Assembly (NCBI GenBank): GCA_018881555.1
Contig: JACAXG010000063.1
Span: 4,117,930 to 4,181,929, forward strand
Reading direction: 5' to 3'
Source of the DNA: Amblyornis subalaris
Taxonomy: Eukaryota; Chordata; Aves; Passeriformes; Ptilonorhynchidae
Length of the DNA stretch: 64,000 bases
A program made the position numbers and the translations under genes. The notes below the pieces were generated by a model, which saw only the letters and a program-made list of their open reading frames with translations, did no database searches and was not told the origin of the DNA. This document shows positions 12,758-24,002 of this stretch, in pieces. The first letter of the stretch is position 1, and the number at the start of each line of letters is the position of its first letter.

Positions 12758-13830
12758 GAATAATTAAGTCTTCAATTCATTCCTAAATGAAGTTCCTAAA
12801 AATATACCTTGGTCCTCAATACTGTAATTAAATCAAAATTGGCTATTCTGAACAGATATCGAATTACATTATTTTAAAGGGATTATATTTTGGTATAGTT
12901 TTGTATTATTACTCCTTAAGATTTCTACAATGCACTGTAGGCCTGCAGCACTCTAGAAAGAGCATAAACTTGTCAGAAGTGACAGAAATCCCAGAGCAGC
13001 ACATTTCCAGCTCACAGAGTGTGCTCCTGGGGAAACTGCCTGTGCTCACAGCATCCCCCTGCAGCCGCGAGGAAGGGCCAGGCTCTCCCAGACCTGCTCA
13101 GCCTGTTCGGTGGGCGAGAGCTGCACAGGCTGTGCTTGGGCCAGACCAGGCACCTCCGTACAGGATACGGGCACATCCTAACTCACTTTGCAGAGGAAAA
13201 CTTCAAAAGTTGGCCTCTTTTCCTAAGTGGAAGCTGAGTAAAACAATAAAAAGCCCATTAGAAAGACCCTTCCTTTAGAGATGAAAAGCCAGTGGATAAA
13301 ATACATCTGTGCTAACAAAAGATCTCTTTAGGTCTGAATAAATAAGGCAGTATTTTTCCTTTTTAAGTCATTAAACATATGATTTAAATAAAAACAAAAC
13401 TGGGAATTTTTTAACATGATTTAGATACTGTTAGGATGTAAAGGGGCACAATCAATTCTGAAGCTAAGTCCTTTCTAAGGGGAATGGGATGAGTTCACAC
13501 CTCATATGAGGGTATTACTTCAGCAAAGCTTGCTGCACACCGAACACGCAGTATATTAATTTACTACACGAAGGCCTAAGGTTTGGGGTTTTTTTGACAT
13601 TTTAAATTATGAGGCATCTGCAAACAGGTCCTAAATCTGAATTGCACATGGATTTTCCACACCAGCCAATTCAGATTGCCCCTAGACATCCCCTCCAGCA
13701 TTAATCACTCACCCACACTACTGTAAGTTCATATTTCTTTTGCAGAAACAGAGGTCTGCAAAATTCTTAAACTCTTGCCTAGAAAACAGGAATTATTACT
13801 TATGTGGCAAACTAAGTTTTAAACATAAGG

Positions 13831-13920
13831 GACCCAATTCTGCCTTCACTTACACTGCCATAAATCTTTAACAATTCCATTAGATTTATAACAGTGTAAC
13901 CGAGGAGGAAATTGAGCCCA
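13831..13920. repeat. Ancient palindromic repeat (TTACACTG...CAGTGTAA)
   Basis: CCAATTCTGCCTTCACTTAC and its partner GTGTAACCGAGGAGGAAATT form the imperfect arms of an approximately 90-bp hairpin. Both arms carry the TTACACTG core of an old amniote repeat. Related copies occur at 20258-20326, 24733-24800 and 25144-25217. Confidence 0.6.
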
Positions 13921-15101
13921 AGATATTTTCTAAATCGGTAATTAAATAGCAGAATTTTAGTTTGGCACAGAGTAAAGACCTCTTAGATTACTCCTTTGGA
14001 TAAGGCCACATACTTTTTTTGTTCCTTGAATAACGATGTTACGAACAAATTAAATCATCTTATTTTCAGCAGCCTCTCTATTTCTCTGTGGAAGGACCAC
14101 ATCATCTCATGGAGCATCAATATGGGGCTAAATATCGCCTCACTCTCCCATCCACTTTCTCTCTCTCCTCCACATAAATGTTAGACTCCTTATAGCTCTC
14201 CATTATTTGTACACAATATACAGCACCTCGAGGACCTTTCCTTGTTTGGTTTCAAGGAACTAGTATATTAAACAAATGTCTAATAATAATCAAATGGCAT
14301 TTAGTCAACTCCCTTATTAGAGGAGCAAGGCATCCTGTGGTCACATTACGCAGAGACTGTACTTTCCAGACGATGCAGCCTGCTCTCCCCGCACACAGGA
14401 TGTGGTGCAGGAACACAATTTTGCCACAGCTGCCCTAACCCTCTCCAAGGGTCACTGGATAAGCTGTGAAAGGACTCCCTTCAGCATAAAAACCTAGATG
14501 GCACTGGGGGGAAGAGGGCCCAATTCCCAGCCCTGCTATAAAACCCTTGATGACATCAGACAAGTTATTTAGTCCCTCCAGGCTGCTTTTCTTCTTCAGG
14601 CAAAGGCAGCTTGTAAAATTTCCTGTCTCATAATTTTAACAGAAGTGGGTCTTTAATGGCTATTTTACCTCATTTTTATCTTTGCTCAGTATTTCCAGTT
14701 CTAATGCATCTTTCCTATTATTTCCCACTTTGCTAACCTCACATGGCAGATCCCACGCCGTCCCCACCAGCTCTGTGTGTGTCACACTCACAGGGGTCAG
14801 TGGGAGGCTGAAACCTGGGACAACTGCTCCCAAATGGGGGCTGAGAGAGATCAAGAGCCTCTGGGGCGGCCAGGCCAAAGGGCTTTCTGAACTGTCCCAC
14901 CTGTCAATGGCACTCCTCTGGCCACCCAGCTTTGTAGCTCCAATGGCCTTTTTTCACTGCCTGGCAGGATGGAAAATTCTGNGGGCGGCTCCTCCGTGCA
15001 CTATTCCCTTACAGCAATTCTCCTCAGCATGCTCCCAACCTCTGGTGATTGGGCCTCCTGCAGCTAAAAATACACTGTGCAGTCTAAATATGTAACACAC
15101 A

Positions 15102-15154
15102 ATATATGCCTGCATACCTCACCTATCTAAATATATGCCTACATACCTACCTAA
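15102..15154 (+). repeat. Short imperfect tandem duplication
   Basis: ATATATGCCTGCATACCTCA (from 15102) and ATATATGCCTACATACCTAC (from 15131) are adjacent near-identical copies, followed by TACC/TACA-rich sequence. Confidence 0.75.
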
Positions 15155-15330
15155 TAACAGCTACAAACATGAATCACACTGTTTCTTTGCTCTCACGGTA
15201 GGTAGGTTGCATTCAGTTGCCAAAGCAAAGGAAGGTCCCAGCCAAGAGGTAGCCAATTCCTTCTGTATAAACCTCCTGGTTGAGGTCTCCTAAATACATT
15301 TTAATTGGCTGGAAGGGATCAGATTTTATT

Positions 15331-15398
15331 CACACACACCCCCCCCCCCGCCATTTGCACATATATGTATCTGCATATAGAGAGAGAGAGATATATAG
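15331..15398. repeat. Low-complexity cluster: (CA)n, poly-C, (GA)n/(TA)n
   Basis: CACACACAC runs directly into 11 Cs (15331-15350). After about 25 bp of TA-rich sequence comes ATAGAGAGAGAGAGATATAT. The tracts are prone to slippage and assembly error. Confidence 0.85.
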
Positions 15399-18300
15399 CT
15401 ATTAGTAAACACTTATTTCATCATTAATTGTACTAAAAGATTTATTGCTGACAGTCTGTCCAAGGAAGAACTAAACAAATGAAAATGCAATTCTTGTTCA
15501 AAGAATTAAATGCTGAAGTTTCCAGACCACATGAAGGCACCTGTTAAAATGATCCAAAGACTACTTTCACTATGGAAAATTATTAGTTGTCAATTATACC
15601 CATAAACAACAGTAAGCCTGCTGTCCCTGAGCCCCTGAAATTAGAACCAGTTGGGCTAACATTTTCTTTTAAGACAGCAGTATTACCCACTGTAGTTTAG
15701 TGGTAAAACTGGTGCTGAATCCAAGTGGCTGAAGATACATTTTTCATCTGTGTTCTCTACTCACTTGCATTGCTAACACAACATAAAATGCAATTTAAAC
15801 TATGATTTCTCTTTAATTAACCCTTTTCTTTTCCATGCTAACCAAATACCAGTTGATGTTAAGGCAGAAGTAGGCAAAAGTGAAGCAGTTTCAGGCAAAT
15901 AAGCTTCAGATGTTTTAGCTTTGCTGCAATGATTAGGCATCCTGAAAAAGCATTTTGTTCATTATCTGCAAACTTGGCATACTCTACTTCACCTACTTCC
16001 ACACAGATTACTGGAATATGCTCCCTAACACCTCCAGGCACGTATTCTGTGCTGCTGTCCCAAAACTGTCAGACATCAAGTATGCTATGGTTGCCTACAG
16101 ACAAATCAAGATTCAGCCCAAGCCAAATCCATCCCTGCCTGTTGGGTCCCCTGTGTACCATCTCCTCCAAGGAGGGCAACCAGACAAGGAATTGGGTTGA
16201 TGACCTGATCTTTATTGATGGTTTATACACCCAGTAACCTCTGGCAAGCTTACTGCCCTCTTCAGAAGGAGATCTCAATACAAGCATGAAATCTACCTAC
16301 ACGCAGAAAATCCTCAAGAGGCTTGACCTAGTTGGAGATGGCTGTTGTGGGAAGGCTGTAATTAAGCAGTTCACACCAGAGAAGTTGTGTGTTGATCACA
16401 CATACTCTGTAGGGAAAATTGTGATGGTGTTTGACTGACACCCCAGTGGGCAATGCCTTCTCAGTGTTCCAATTTCGTTGTGAATTGGGGATGCATTGCT
16501 GTCCCTTTTGCAATAGGTCTAACAAGCCATGCCCTTGTCTGTGTTTAAAAGAGCATTCATGAAATGGAATTAGCACATTCGTGTCCCCAGTTTGTATTAT
16601 TTTTGCTTATAAAAACATGATCCTTAATCAAACAATGTAAACACTTAGTATGCCTAGAACAAAACCAGAAAAAATTCAGAGGGGCCTTTTTCTACTAACT
16701 AAGCCATTACTCCTACTCAAAGTCTGTAAACTGTTAATCCATTAGTGTCTAATTCCTTAAACTTAAATTCCAGACTTGAATTATCTGGAAGTCTGGAGCC
16801 TGAAGTGTTTCTCTCTGATGTTCCAGACCAAGTGCCTCACATGAAATTGTTTGTAGGATAGGAAAATATTCACACAATGGTATTACCGCAACTTCTCAAG
16901 GGCATCACAAAAAAAAAAAAAAATAATCCTGCATGCATCTGTGAGGAAATCCCCATAAGACTCAGTTAAGACACCTATTAATTTTGAATAGCAGGCCCTC
17001 AGGGAATTGTGTAAGACTCATGTCACAACCACCACAGCATTTATTCTCCAACAGTTAGACCAAGATTACCCCTGTGAGGTGTTGGGTGGGACACAAACCT
17101 GCTTCTCAGGAATCTGAGATGTCCCCAGAAAACCAAAGATGCTGTACAATTTGTGTTCCCACTGCTCCTTGTTCCCCACAGTGTTATCTGCTATCACACC
17201 TACACTGAGCAAATCCACTACGAGAATCGGGGAACATTAGGATGAAGTTTCCCTCCCAACATGGTTCAGATGTCTGGTTTTCACCATTCATGTCACTGGC
17301 CTCTACTCCATCTGACTTGAATAGCCATCTAGGACTTCCCAATTCCAGCAGCTCTTAGATGGCTGGTGCAGACCACGGTGATGGTGCTGGCAGCTAAGGG
17401 GGCAATTTTTGATTAATTTTTTTTCAGTTGCTGGTCGTGTAAGATGCTCCCTGCACTGTCCAAGTCTCCCTCTTTACAAAACAACAGGTTTTATGTTTCT
17501 TACCTCTTCTCTTCCATAAGGGTTCCCAGAACAAGAGTGTCAATGCAACACTTTCACATCCCCACATAAGCACTCTACTGGGGATGTGGGTCACTGGTCT
17601 GCTGCAATGATTGTGTGAGATAACCTAGCTGGTATTTGAAGTGGAGACACTTTTACCCTAGTTTCATAGTGGTCTCATGAAGAGGAATTCAAACCTGACA
17701 GCCCATCATAATCCCCAAGTGGGCCTTACTTGTCTAACTCAAGTTGTCCCCAGGTAGTCTGGACCAGAAGGTGTTTGCCCTAGGAGTGATCCCAGTTCTA
17801 CAAGTAATGAGATCAAATAAACAAGCCAATTTTGTTTTATGCTATCTACATGCAGGGTTATCCATGATCTTGATCTCTCAGCACTGTGTAACCAACTAAC
17901 ACACTACATCAGCCTGATCAAGACTGTTTCAACTACCTCCTAGCACGATAACTACTTCTTAAAGCTGCAAAACTATGCCTTCTGCAATTACAGGATCACA
18001 AGTTCATCTTGAGAAACCAGTGCTGGGAGAAAAACGAGCTAATATAAATCACACTAGACAATCACCTGAATGTGTCCTGGATGTTCCAGAGAGGTTGCAT
18101 CACTCCAGTGCTCTCATGCTAACATGTCTCAGTTCTAAACAAGGGTATTACTAAAGGAACAATGTCATAAAGGCAAGACACCCTCTTGCTCTGTCTAGTA
18201 TGGCTGTTTGAACAGGATTAGCCATTAAATGACTCTGAAGTGGTCAAATGCCTGATTCGAACCTGCACTGGTAGCTGCCACTTAGTTCCAGGCAAGAACT

Positions 18301-19034
18301 GACGTTGCTAGTAACTCCTCCAGGCAAGGGTGCCTACTAAACACTGGGAGACTTGGGCAGCAGCCATACTGTTGTCTTTCCCATGAACAGGCTATAAACA
18401 ATTTTCTGCGAGTTCTCCTTTATATGGGTGACTGAAGAGAACATGTTTAGTAGAGAGAGGATGAAGCTGAAGTGCTAAAAATCACTTTCAAAGGATGTCC
18501 TGCTCTTTTTAATGCACAATTTTTCAGCAAAACTTTCTAGTAGATTTTCTCATTTCATTTGGAATACATCATCCTCCTAGCCCAAGACAGCCAATGGAAT
18601 ACTCAATTGCTGTGCCAGGTATGACCTTCCACAACGTTACTGACACTTTCAGGTGTGGTGCTTACTACAGCCTGCTCTCCTCTGCCTGCTCCCCATGTAG
18701 GAGTTGATGCCCTTATCACACACAACTCTCACTGTCCCACTCCTGAGGATTGCAGGTTAGGGCAGAGAGTGGGGAAAAAAAAAAAAGAAAGAAAAAATTT
18801 CTTTATCTCATGAAGACTCTGTCACTTTATCTCAAACCATTGGCAATTTAGTCTTGAAAGCCCAAGTAGAAAGATTAAACCCTGTTCCCCCACATTTCAG
18901 AAATCCTCGAGAACAAGCAAGCCCAACAACCCTTCATTCCCACCGACAGCAGGGCCTGTTGCTCAGCTCACAAAACCAGATTGCCCTCTTGCAAGCATGG
19001 CCTGCTGATGTTGCAAGAACATCACCACATTGCA
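15399..19034. other. Intronic stretch without recognised genes
   Basis: It contains a poly-A tract (16908-16923) and an A-rich tract (18775-18797). ORFs at 15929-16237 and 15955-16200 overlap in different frames, end in ordinary intronic sequence and match nothing I know. The block 17000-18700 is more evenly balanced in base composition than its surroundings and may be an old, unidentifiable insertion. Confidence 0.45.
16908..16923 (+). repeat. Poly-A tract
   Basis: A run of 16 A residues follows GGCATCAC. No retroposed sequence was recognised upstream. Confidence 0.9.
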
Positions 19035-19242
19035 GAAATGTTCACAGGCAGATTTGCTCATAACCCAGGCAATTTCAGTGGTAACTTTTCAAAGAGGCAC
19101 CGTATCGTTGGCCCTTCCTTTATTCCCTGCTGGCTGAGGGCTCAGCGCAGGCGTCACACGCGCGCTGTGACGTAACACGCTGAGTGAGCCCAGGACTGCC
19201 AGAATGTTTCTAGACAGATTTGTTTACAACCTAGGAAACCCA
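19035..19242 (+). repeat. Imperfect direct repeat flanking a CpG/CRE cluster
   Basis: AGAAATGTTCACAGGCAGAT (from about 19035) continues TTGCTCATAACCCAGGCAAT. It recurs as AGAATGTTTCTAGACAGATT (from about 19201), continuing TGTTTACAACCTAGGAAACC. The copies are about 165 bp apart and roughly three-quarters identical, consistent with an old local duplication. Confidence 0.55.
19152..19175 (+). promoter_or_regulatory. CRE-like palindrome with TGACGTAA
   Basis: CGTCACA (19152-19158) and TGTGACG (19166-19172) are exact inverted repeats around CGCGCGC. The second arm runs on into TGACGTAA (19168-19175), a CREB/ATF-type site. This knot of CpGs is isolated in CpG-poor DNA. Confidence 0.5.
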
Positions 19243-19299
19243 AATAGCGGCTTTCAGAATAGGAGTCCCATCTCCATTTGGTGTGTGTTGCTGTGAGAA

Positions 19300-19333
19300 C
19301 AAAAAGAAAAAAAAAAAAAAAGAAGAAAAAAAA
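19300..19333 (+). repeat. A-rich low-complexity tract
   Basis: The tract is a run of A interrupted by single Gs. On the minus strand it creates a poly-Phe/Leu ORF (19154-19387), which is an artefact. Confidence 0.9.
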
Positions 19334-20257
19334 TACAAGAGCATATCTTTGTACAATGATTGCAGGAACAGATGAATAAACATGCAACCTGATACTTCAC
19401 ATCTGGTATTTCATCACTCCAAATACCTTATTCGCATTCAAATATATTTAATACTGTGGAAACTTTATAAGGTAACAATGTCTTTATAGAGGCAGTAACT
19501 TGCATGGAACTTTTAGAATTAAAAGCAATAGTAAAAATAATTTGTAACATGTTACTGTACTCGTCATAAAGCTATTTACCTCACAGTTTCCTAATAGAAA
19601 CCCAGAAAAACACCGAATAATAGCAGTTAGCTACAGAATCAGGCAATCCTACAGAATAGAATTTCTTTTGTCAATGTTCTAGTTCAAAGTTCAATTTTAA
19701 TACCCAATTTACACAAGGTGCTTTAGAAATGAAGACTATTATTACTCAGCGTACAAAAATTCTATTATCTGAGCAGAAATTTTTATGAAAGTATCATTTT
19801 CCCTTTATTGTCATGGCAGTGCGTGCCAAGAGATTTTATGTATAACCTAATAAACATATACAGTTCTGAAAGGCTGCTATGCAATTTCTCACGTTAATTA
19901 GTACTCATTCTTCTCTGTAAAACTACTAAATATGCTAAAAAACTTCCTTTTTAAATAATCACTACATACTCTTAAGCAGTTTTGTTGCAGAGATGGATAC
20001 CTCCAATGCAAACTCATAACTGAAGAGCTGTTTACAGGTCTCAAAAATTAAGTTTAAATTATTTTCTTGTCATAAAGGCCAAAGCCACCTTTGCTCCCTT
20101 GAGGCTAAGTTAGCAGTGCTGATAGCAGCATGTCTGCAGGCATATTTCACTTGCCAGCAGCTTATGGCCCTTTGGCATTGTCCCTAGAGCTGCACTAAAG
20201 CCACATCTTGCTACAGCTAAATTAAAAAAAAAGAAAAGAAGACGAAAACATGCACAC

Positions 20258-20326
20258 AGGGCCAAATCCATTCCCGTGATAACTCCAGTGACTTCAGTGT
20301 TACACCAGGGATAAAAGTAGGGTTGC
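20258..20326. repeat. Ancient palindromic repeat (GGGCCAAATCC...GTTACACCAGGG)
   Basis: GGGCCAAATCCATTCCCGTG and AGTGTTACACCAGGGATAAA are the two arms of an old amniote repeat whose consensus pairs a GGCCAAATTCATCCCTGGTG-like arm with its complement. The copy is degraded. Confidence 0.6.
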
Positions 20327-21231
20327 ATTTCACAGCAGCTTTCATTCTTGTAATCTTTTCCAAAACACTCTCCCAGGAGCAAAGACAAGCACAGGCAAAT
20401 ATCTTGCCAATAAGTGAGTTCACAGGAATTGCTACAAGTTTCTAAACTGTCAGCAGTGAAAGACCAACAATCGGAACAAAGTACAAATACAGGACAGCCA
20501 ATGCCCTCTAACGGGCTGGAGTTTTACTATAAGCTGGACAAACAAGGACATAGAAATTCATCAGACTGGATCTCTGAGAGGGAAGGCAAATTATAGGGTG
20601 TTCCACTTTGTACCAGGAATGATATGAGTGTTTGATCAATACTTCTTTGGAAACAGTACAGATGAAAAAAATCTTACCAATACCTTGGCCAGACAAATGA
20701 AAATGGGTCTGAACTCAGTCTTTCCTCCATGGGCTACGCTTGACTGCCTCCACAAAGAGTGTGAGCATCAATTTATAGATGTGTTCCCCTATCCTTCTTC
20801 AAGCCTTCACATTCATACCCTCCTCACCTTTTTTTTAATTTTCTTTATTTTTAGTCAATACTGTTCTAGGAGCAAAACCAACACTGTAAGACCGTCACAA
20901 CCTCTCTCACAAAGGAAAGGGAAAAGCAGTGATGGATAGTGCTTTCCTGCAGGAAACTTATCACAGGTCCCTTGGCGTTACTGTGCATTCCCTTTCTCTC
21001 AAGGATTTCCAAACTAGTTTCTGGAATTGCCCGTTTGAACCAAAACAAGCGCCTTTGCTTCTTACCCAATCATTTCCTATAAATTTAAAAACAAGAGTTT
21101 CATTAAGATTTCCTTTTGTTTTCTGAGAGTTTCTTCAAGGAGCCATAACCCTGGGCCAGCAGCAGCCTGAAATGCTCCTGGTCTTACACAGGTCACAGCT
21201 TTGTCTTTACAGCCTGAGGATGCCCTGAGGC

Positions 21232-21246
21232 AAAAAAAAAAAAAAA
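21232..21246 (+). repeat. Poly-A tract
   Basis: A run of about 15 A residues sits within otherwise mixed sequence; no retroposon body was recognised. Confidence 0.9.
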
Positions 21247-22894
21247 GTCAAGACATCCCCTTTCCTCTCCCCAGCCATGGGCCCCAGCAACCCTTTTCTG
21301 CGGGTATAGGATCAAAAGTCTTTTGTTCTAGTCATCCTCTTTTGCCTTGAGTTACTTATTTGGGAATGCAAGGGGAGAAGAAAACACCCTCCCCCTCCCT
21401 TCCCTTCCCTCCTTCATTGGAGATCTCAGCTGTAGAGGAACAGCTGAAGTGATTCAGGCTGCCCAAAGAGGTCACAGATGTCCCTCAGTGCCACTGGGAC
21501 AACTCTCCCATCGTGAGCCACCCTGCTCTTGCCCAGGTGGCACTGTGGGCAGGCGCCCCTCGGCCACCCCTCAATCTCCTCAGTCATCCTTGAGCAATCC
21601 TCCAGGTCCCCCGGAGCCAGCTGACCAGGAGTCTGAACACAGACCTCTTAGAAATGCCAACTTAAGGATGATTTTAGACCACCACAAAGAACAGTGAAGA
21701 AACTCTGGTTTCTTGCTTGCATGAATGTTGCAAAGCTCCCATTAAATCAAAGGCAGAGACTTAAAATATTTCTTCCAGCAAAATCTCTGCTCTCCTCAAA
21801 GTCTCCCTCCAAAGATCAAAAACTACAATTGCTTAACTTAATCCACACAGAGTGATCATTATATTTGCCTCCATAAAGATCAGATTTGTTCTAGTGCCTA
21901 TATCTAAAGGTAATTCCAGTTAGAAAATGAAATGGTGCTCTCTTGACCTTTCGTCTTACATGGTTCATGAATTACTGACACATTACAATATCCCCCAACA
22001 CTATGGAAGCTTAGCCATACTGCAATGTCTCTCTTGTAAGTGAAATAAACTTGGTATGCCACTAAAAGGCATTAAATTATTTTCATTATGCCACACAGAA
22101 TCTAAAACACTTACACTGTTTTGATTTCAAAATCCTTGGAGAACAATTATGCTCTCAAGGCCATAAGACTCTATTAGAAAGTCCTCAGAAACCTAGCATG
22201 GTTTCAATAAATCCTCAAACACTACAAAGCAGTTACTCAGTTTGAAGAATGAAAACATGAGTTCATCCACTGCAAAGTCAGGATGTAAATTCTGCTCATA
22301 CAGTACCCTGCACTTCCTAACACATTTTTTTCTTCTCAATCAGGGCAAGACTTTAAGTCAAGTTTTCAGCATCAAGCACACATAGCTCCTGTTTTGATTG
22401 GAAATTAACTATATTTGATTTAGGATTAGCATAAATATGAGATGTGCATATGCTTATGGTATTACTAGTTACCAGTATTAATCAGCAATTAGATATGCAC
22501 AAATAGTTTTATACATATATAATTTAACAAATGTTAACATTCAGCATTAGGAACCATTAAACGAAATCAGTGATTGTTGAAATGAATGGATGAATATGTT
22601 AATTTCTTTAATTTTTTCAATGGCACCAAAAAATGCTTCAAAACACCAAAAATCAGATTTCAGGGGTGACTACTGTGGTTATAGGGACTCTGATTTAAAA
22701 AAACGCAGCCTGATGAGGCCGTTCAAGCCTAAGTAAAGCTTTAGAGCATAAATACACAATAACCTTGTTTGTATATACATGCTTATGTATTCCTAGAAGG
22801 AGCACAACCTTCTAATTAGGCAAATCATCTGCCGTTTCCAAAGGAAAATAACAGCACCGAAAGGCAATCAAAAAAGGTGGAAACGGGGGAGAAG
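21247..22894. other. Intronic stretch without recognised genes
   Basis: AT-rich intron. A 116-aa plus ORF (21347-21697) is proline/serine-rich and has no recognisable domain. The last 200 bp grade into the CpG island. Confidence 0.6.
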
Positions 22895-23300
22895 GAGAGG
22901 ACAGGAGGGATTATATTCCCTTGGGGCAGGGGGAGAAAGGGAGCGCAGGCGTAGGAGGAGGGGGGCAAAGCAAACACCCCGGCAGGAAACCCGGCCGCGG
23001 CAACTTTCTGCCGAGGGCAGCTGAGACGCTTCATCTGAGCTCTTTTTTTTCCAGGCGCGGGGTTTGGTGCGGCCGCGGGGGTGAGCCGGCAGCTGCGGCG
23101 GGGGCCGGGTGACACGGCAGCGGCAGAGCGCCGTGTCCGTGACCCGGGGCGGGGGCACAGCTGGCGGCAGCTGCGGCACCATCTGCTCGGGGCCGGCCCC
23201 GCTCCGCCCGGGCTGCCCGGGCAGGTAGCGGCGGGGACGGCGTGAGCGTCCCCGGGGCACGGCCGCCACCGCCCCGGCACGGGGGGCACGGGCCAGGGCT
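22895..23300. promoter_or_regulatory. Intragenic CpG island
   Basis: GC content is very high and CpG is frequent. Between 23050 and 23300 there are several CpGs in every 20-30 bases, against nearly none in the flanks. GC boxes (GGGGCGGGG at about 23145) and repeated CAGCTG/GCAGCTGCGGC E-box units are present, with no TATA box. The island starts 0.7 kb into the intron downstream of the TEAD1 ATT exon. It could be an alternative TEAD1 promoter, an antisense promoter or an enhancer-type island; the sequence does not decide between them. The ORFs here (e.g. 22825-23400 minus) look like by-products of high GC. Confidence 0.8.
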
Positions 23301-23996
23301 CTGCCGGCCTCAAACGCCAGTATGGAAAATGGAAAAGGGAAAGCGACTGAGGGAAAGCTCCGAGCAGCGGGACCAGAGCTACACAGCCCCAACAGTCCAT
23401 GCAGATGTCAGTAGCCCTCCGTGGAGCGTGTATTTATGGAATGCTGGCAGCACGTCATCTGATGTAGGGTGGTTTGCACGGAGGGAAGGGGAAAGAAAAA
23501 CAAAAAGATAAAAAAAGAAAAGACGCAAAAGCACCCCTACTTTGCCTCTTTCATCGAGAAGCTTCTGAATGCAACAAGAACTTTATCACTTTGCAAGACA
23601 GTATTGCATAATCTGCCACACCACCACGCAGACTGCGTTTCCCATCTCCCTGTCTTCACCATTTATTGGAAAATAAAAAAAGTGTTTACTTTTTTTTGTA
23701 TGCCGGAGGAGTGACACATTTAAATGCTTCTTTTACACATTCACATTCAGCCACAGCATAGCACTTGTTAAAAGGCACAATTCTGTACCAATATTGCTTC
23801 CTAGTGCCAGTGGTGAAGAAACTCGCTTGGACAGTCCTCACCACTGCATCAGCCCAGCTGAGCTCTCTCAACTTCACAGATTTCTTCAAGATTTACTCCA
23901 AAAGTACCAAAATCAGAAACAGGAATACTGTGTAAAAACAAGCTGGGCTTTACAGTTCTTGTCGGAACAATTATTTCCAAAGGCTAAATGTGTACC
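23301..23996. other. Sequence between CpG island and TEAD1 donor
   Basis: GC content falls quickly to intron level. Contents are the MCAT motif (23437-23443), a CACGTCATC half-CRE at about 23450, and A-rich runs (23495-23525, 23670-23700). No exon was recognised. Confidence 0.5.
23437..23443 (-). promoter_or_regulatory. MCAT/TEAD-binding motif CATTCCA
   Basis: TGGAATG on the plus strand is CATTCCA on the minus strand, the core TEAD-binding site. It lies about 140 bp from the edge of the CpG island and 560 bp from the TEAD1 donor. A 7-bp motif is common by chance, so only its position makes it notable. Confidence 0.35.
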
Positions 23997-24002
23997 ACTT
24001 AC
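23997..24002 (-). promoter_or_regulatory. TEAD1: Splice donor GTAAGT of the TEAD1 exon
   Basis: The exon ends TATG and is followed by GTAAGT, a perfect match to the vertebrate donor consensus. The break falls after the first base of the Gly68 codon, so the next exon should begin in phase with the second base of glycine and continue RNELIARY, as in other TEAD genes. Confidence 0.93.

Larger units (their letters stand above)
1..24002 (-). other. TEAD1: TEAD1 downstream intron (partial)
   Basis: Everything below the donor at 24002 is read as intron. The next TEAD1 exon should be short, encode RNELIARYIKLRTGKTRTRKQ and lie on the minus strand. I did not recognise it, so the intron probably runs past the left edge. 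It carries the CR1 and LTR fragments, ancient repeats, the CpG island at 22.9-23.3 kb and microsatellites listed separately. Confidence 0.75.

Noticed and set aside
15929..16240. Overlapping plus ORFs that resemble a broken gene or transposon fragment
   Set aside because: Neither frame gives a recognisable domain, and the surrounding 17000-18700 sequence has frequent stops in the frame I checked.
22825..23400. Minus-strand ORF of 191 aa (and an overlapping 174-aa ORF) in the CpG island
   Set aside because: Proline/arginine/alanine-rich translations in several overlapping frames are expected from GC-rich DNA lacking stops. There is no domain and no support for a start or a donor.
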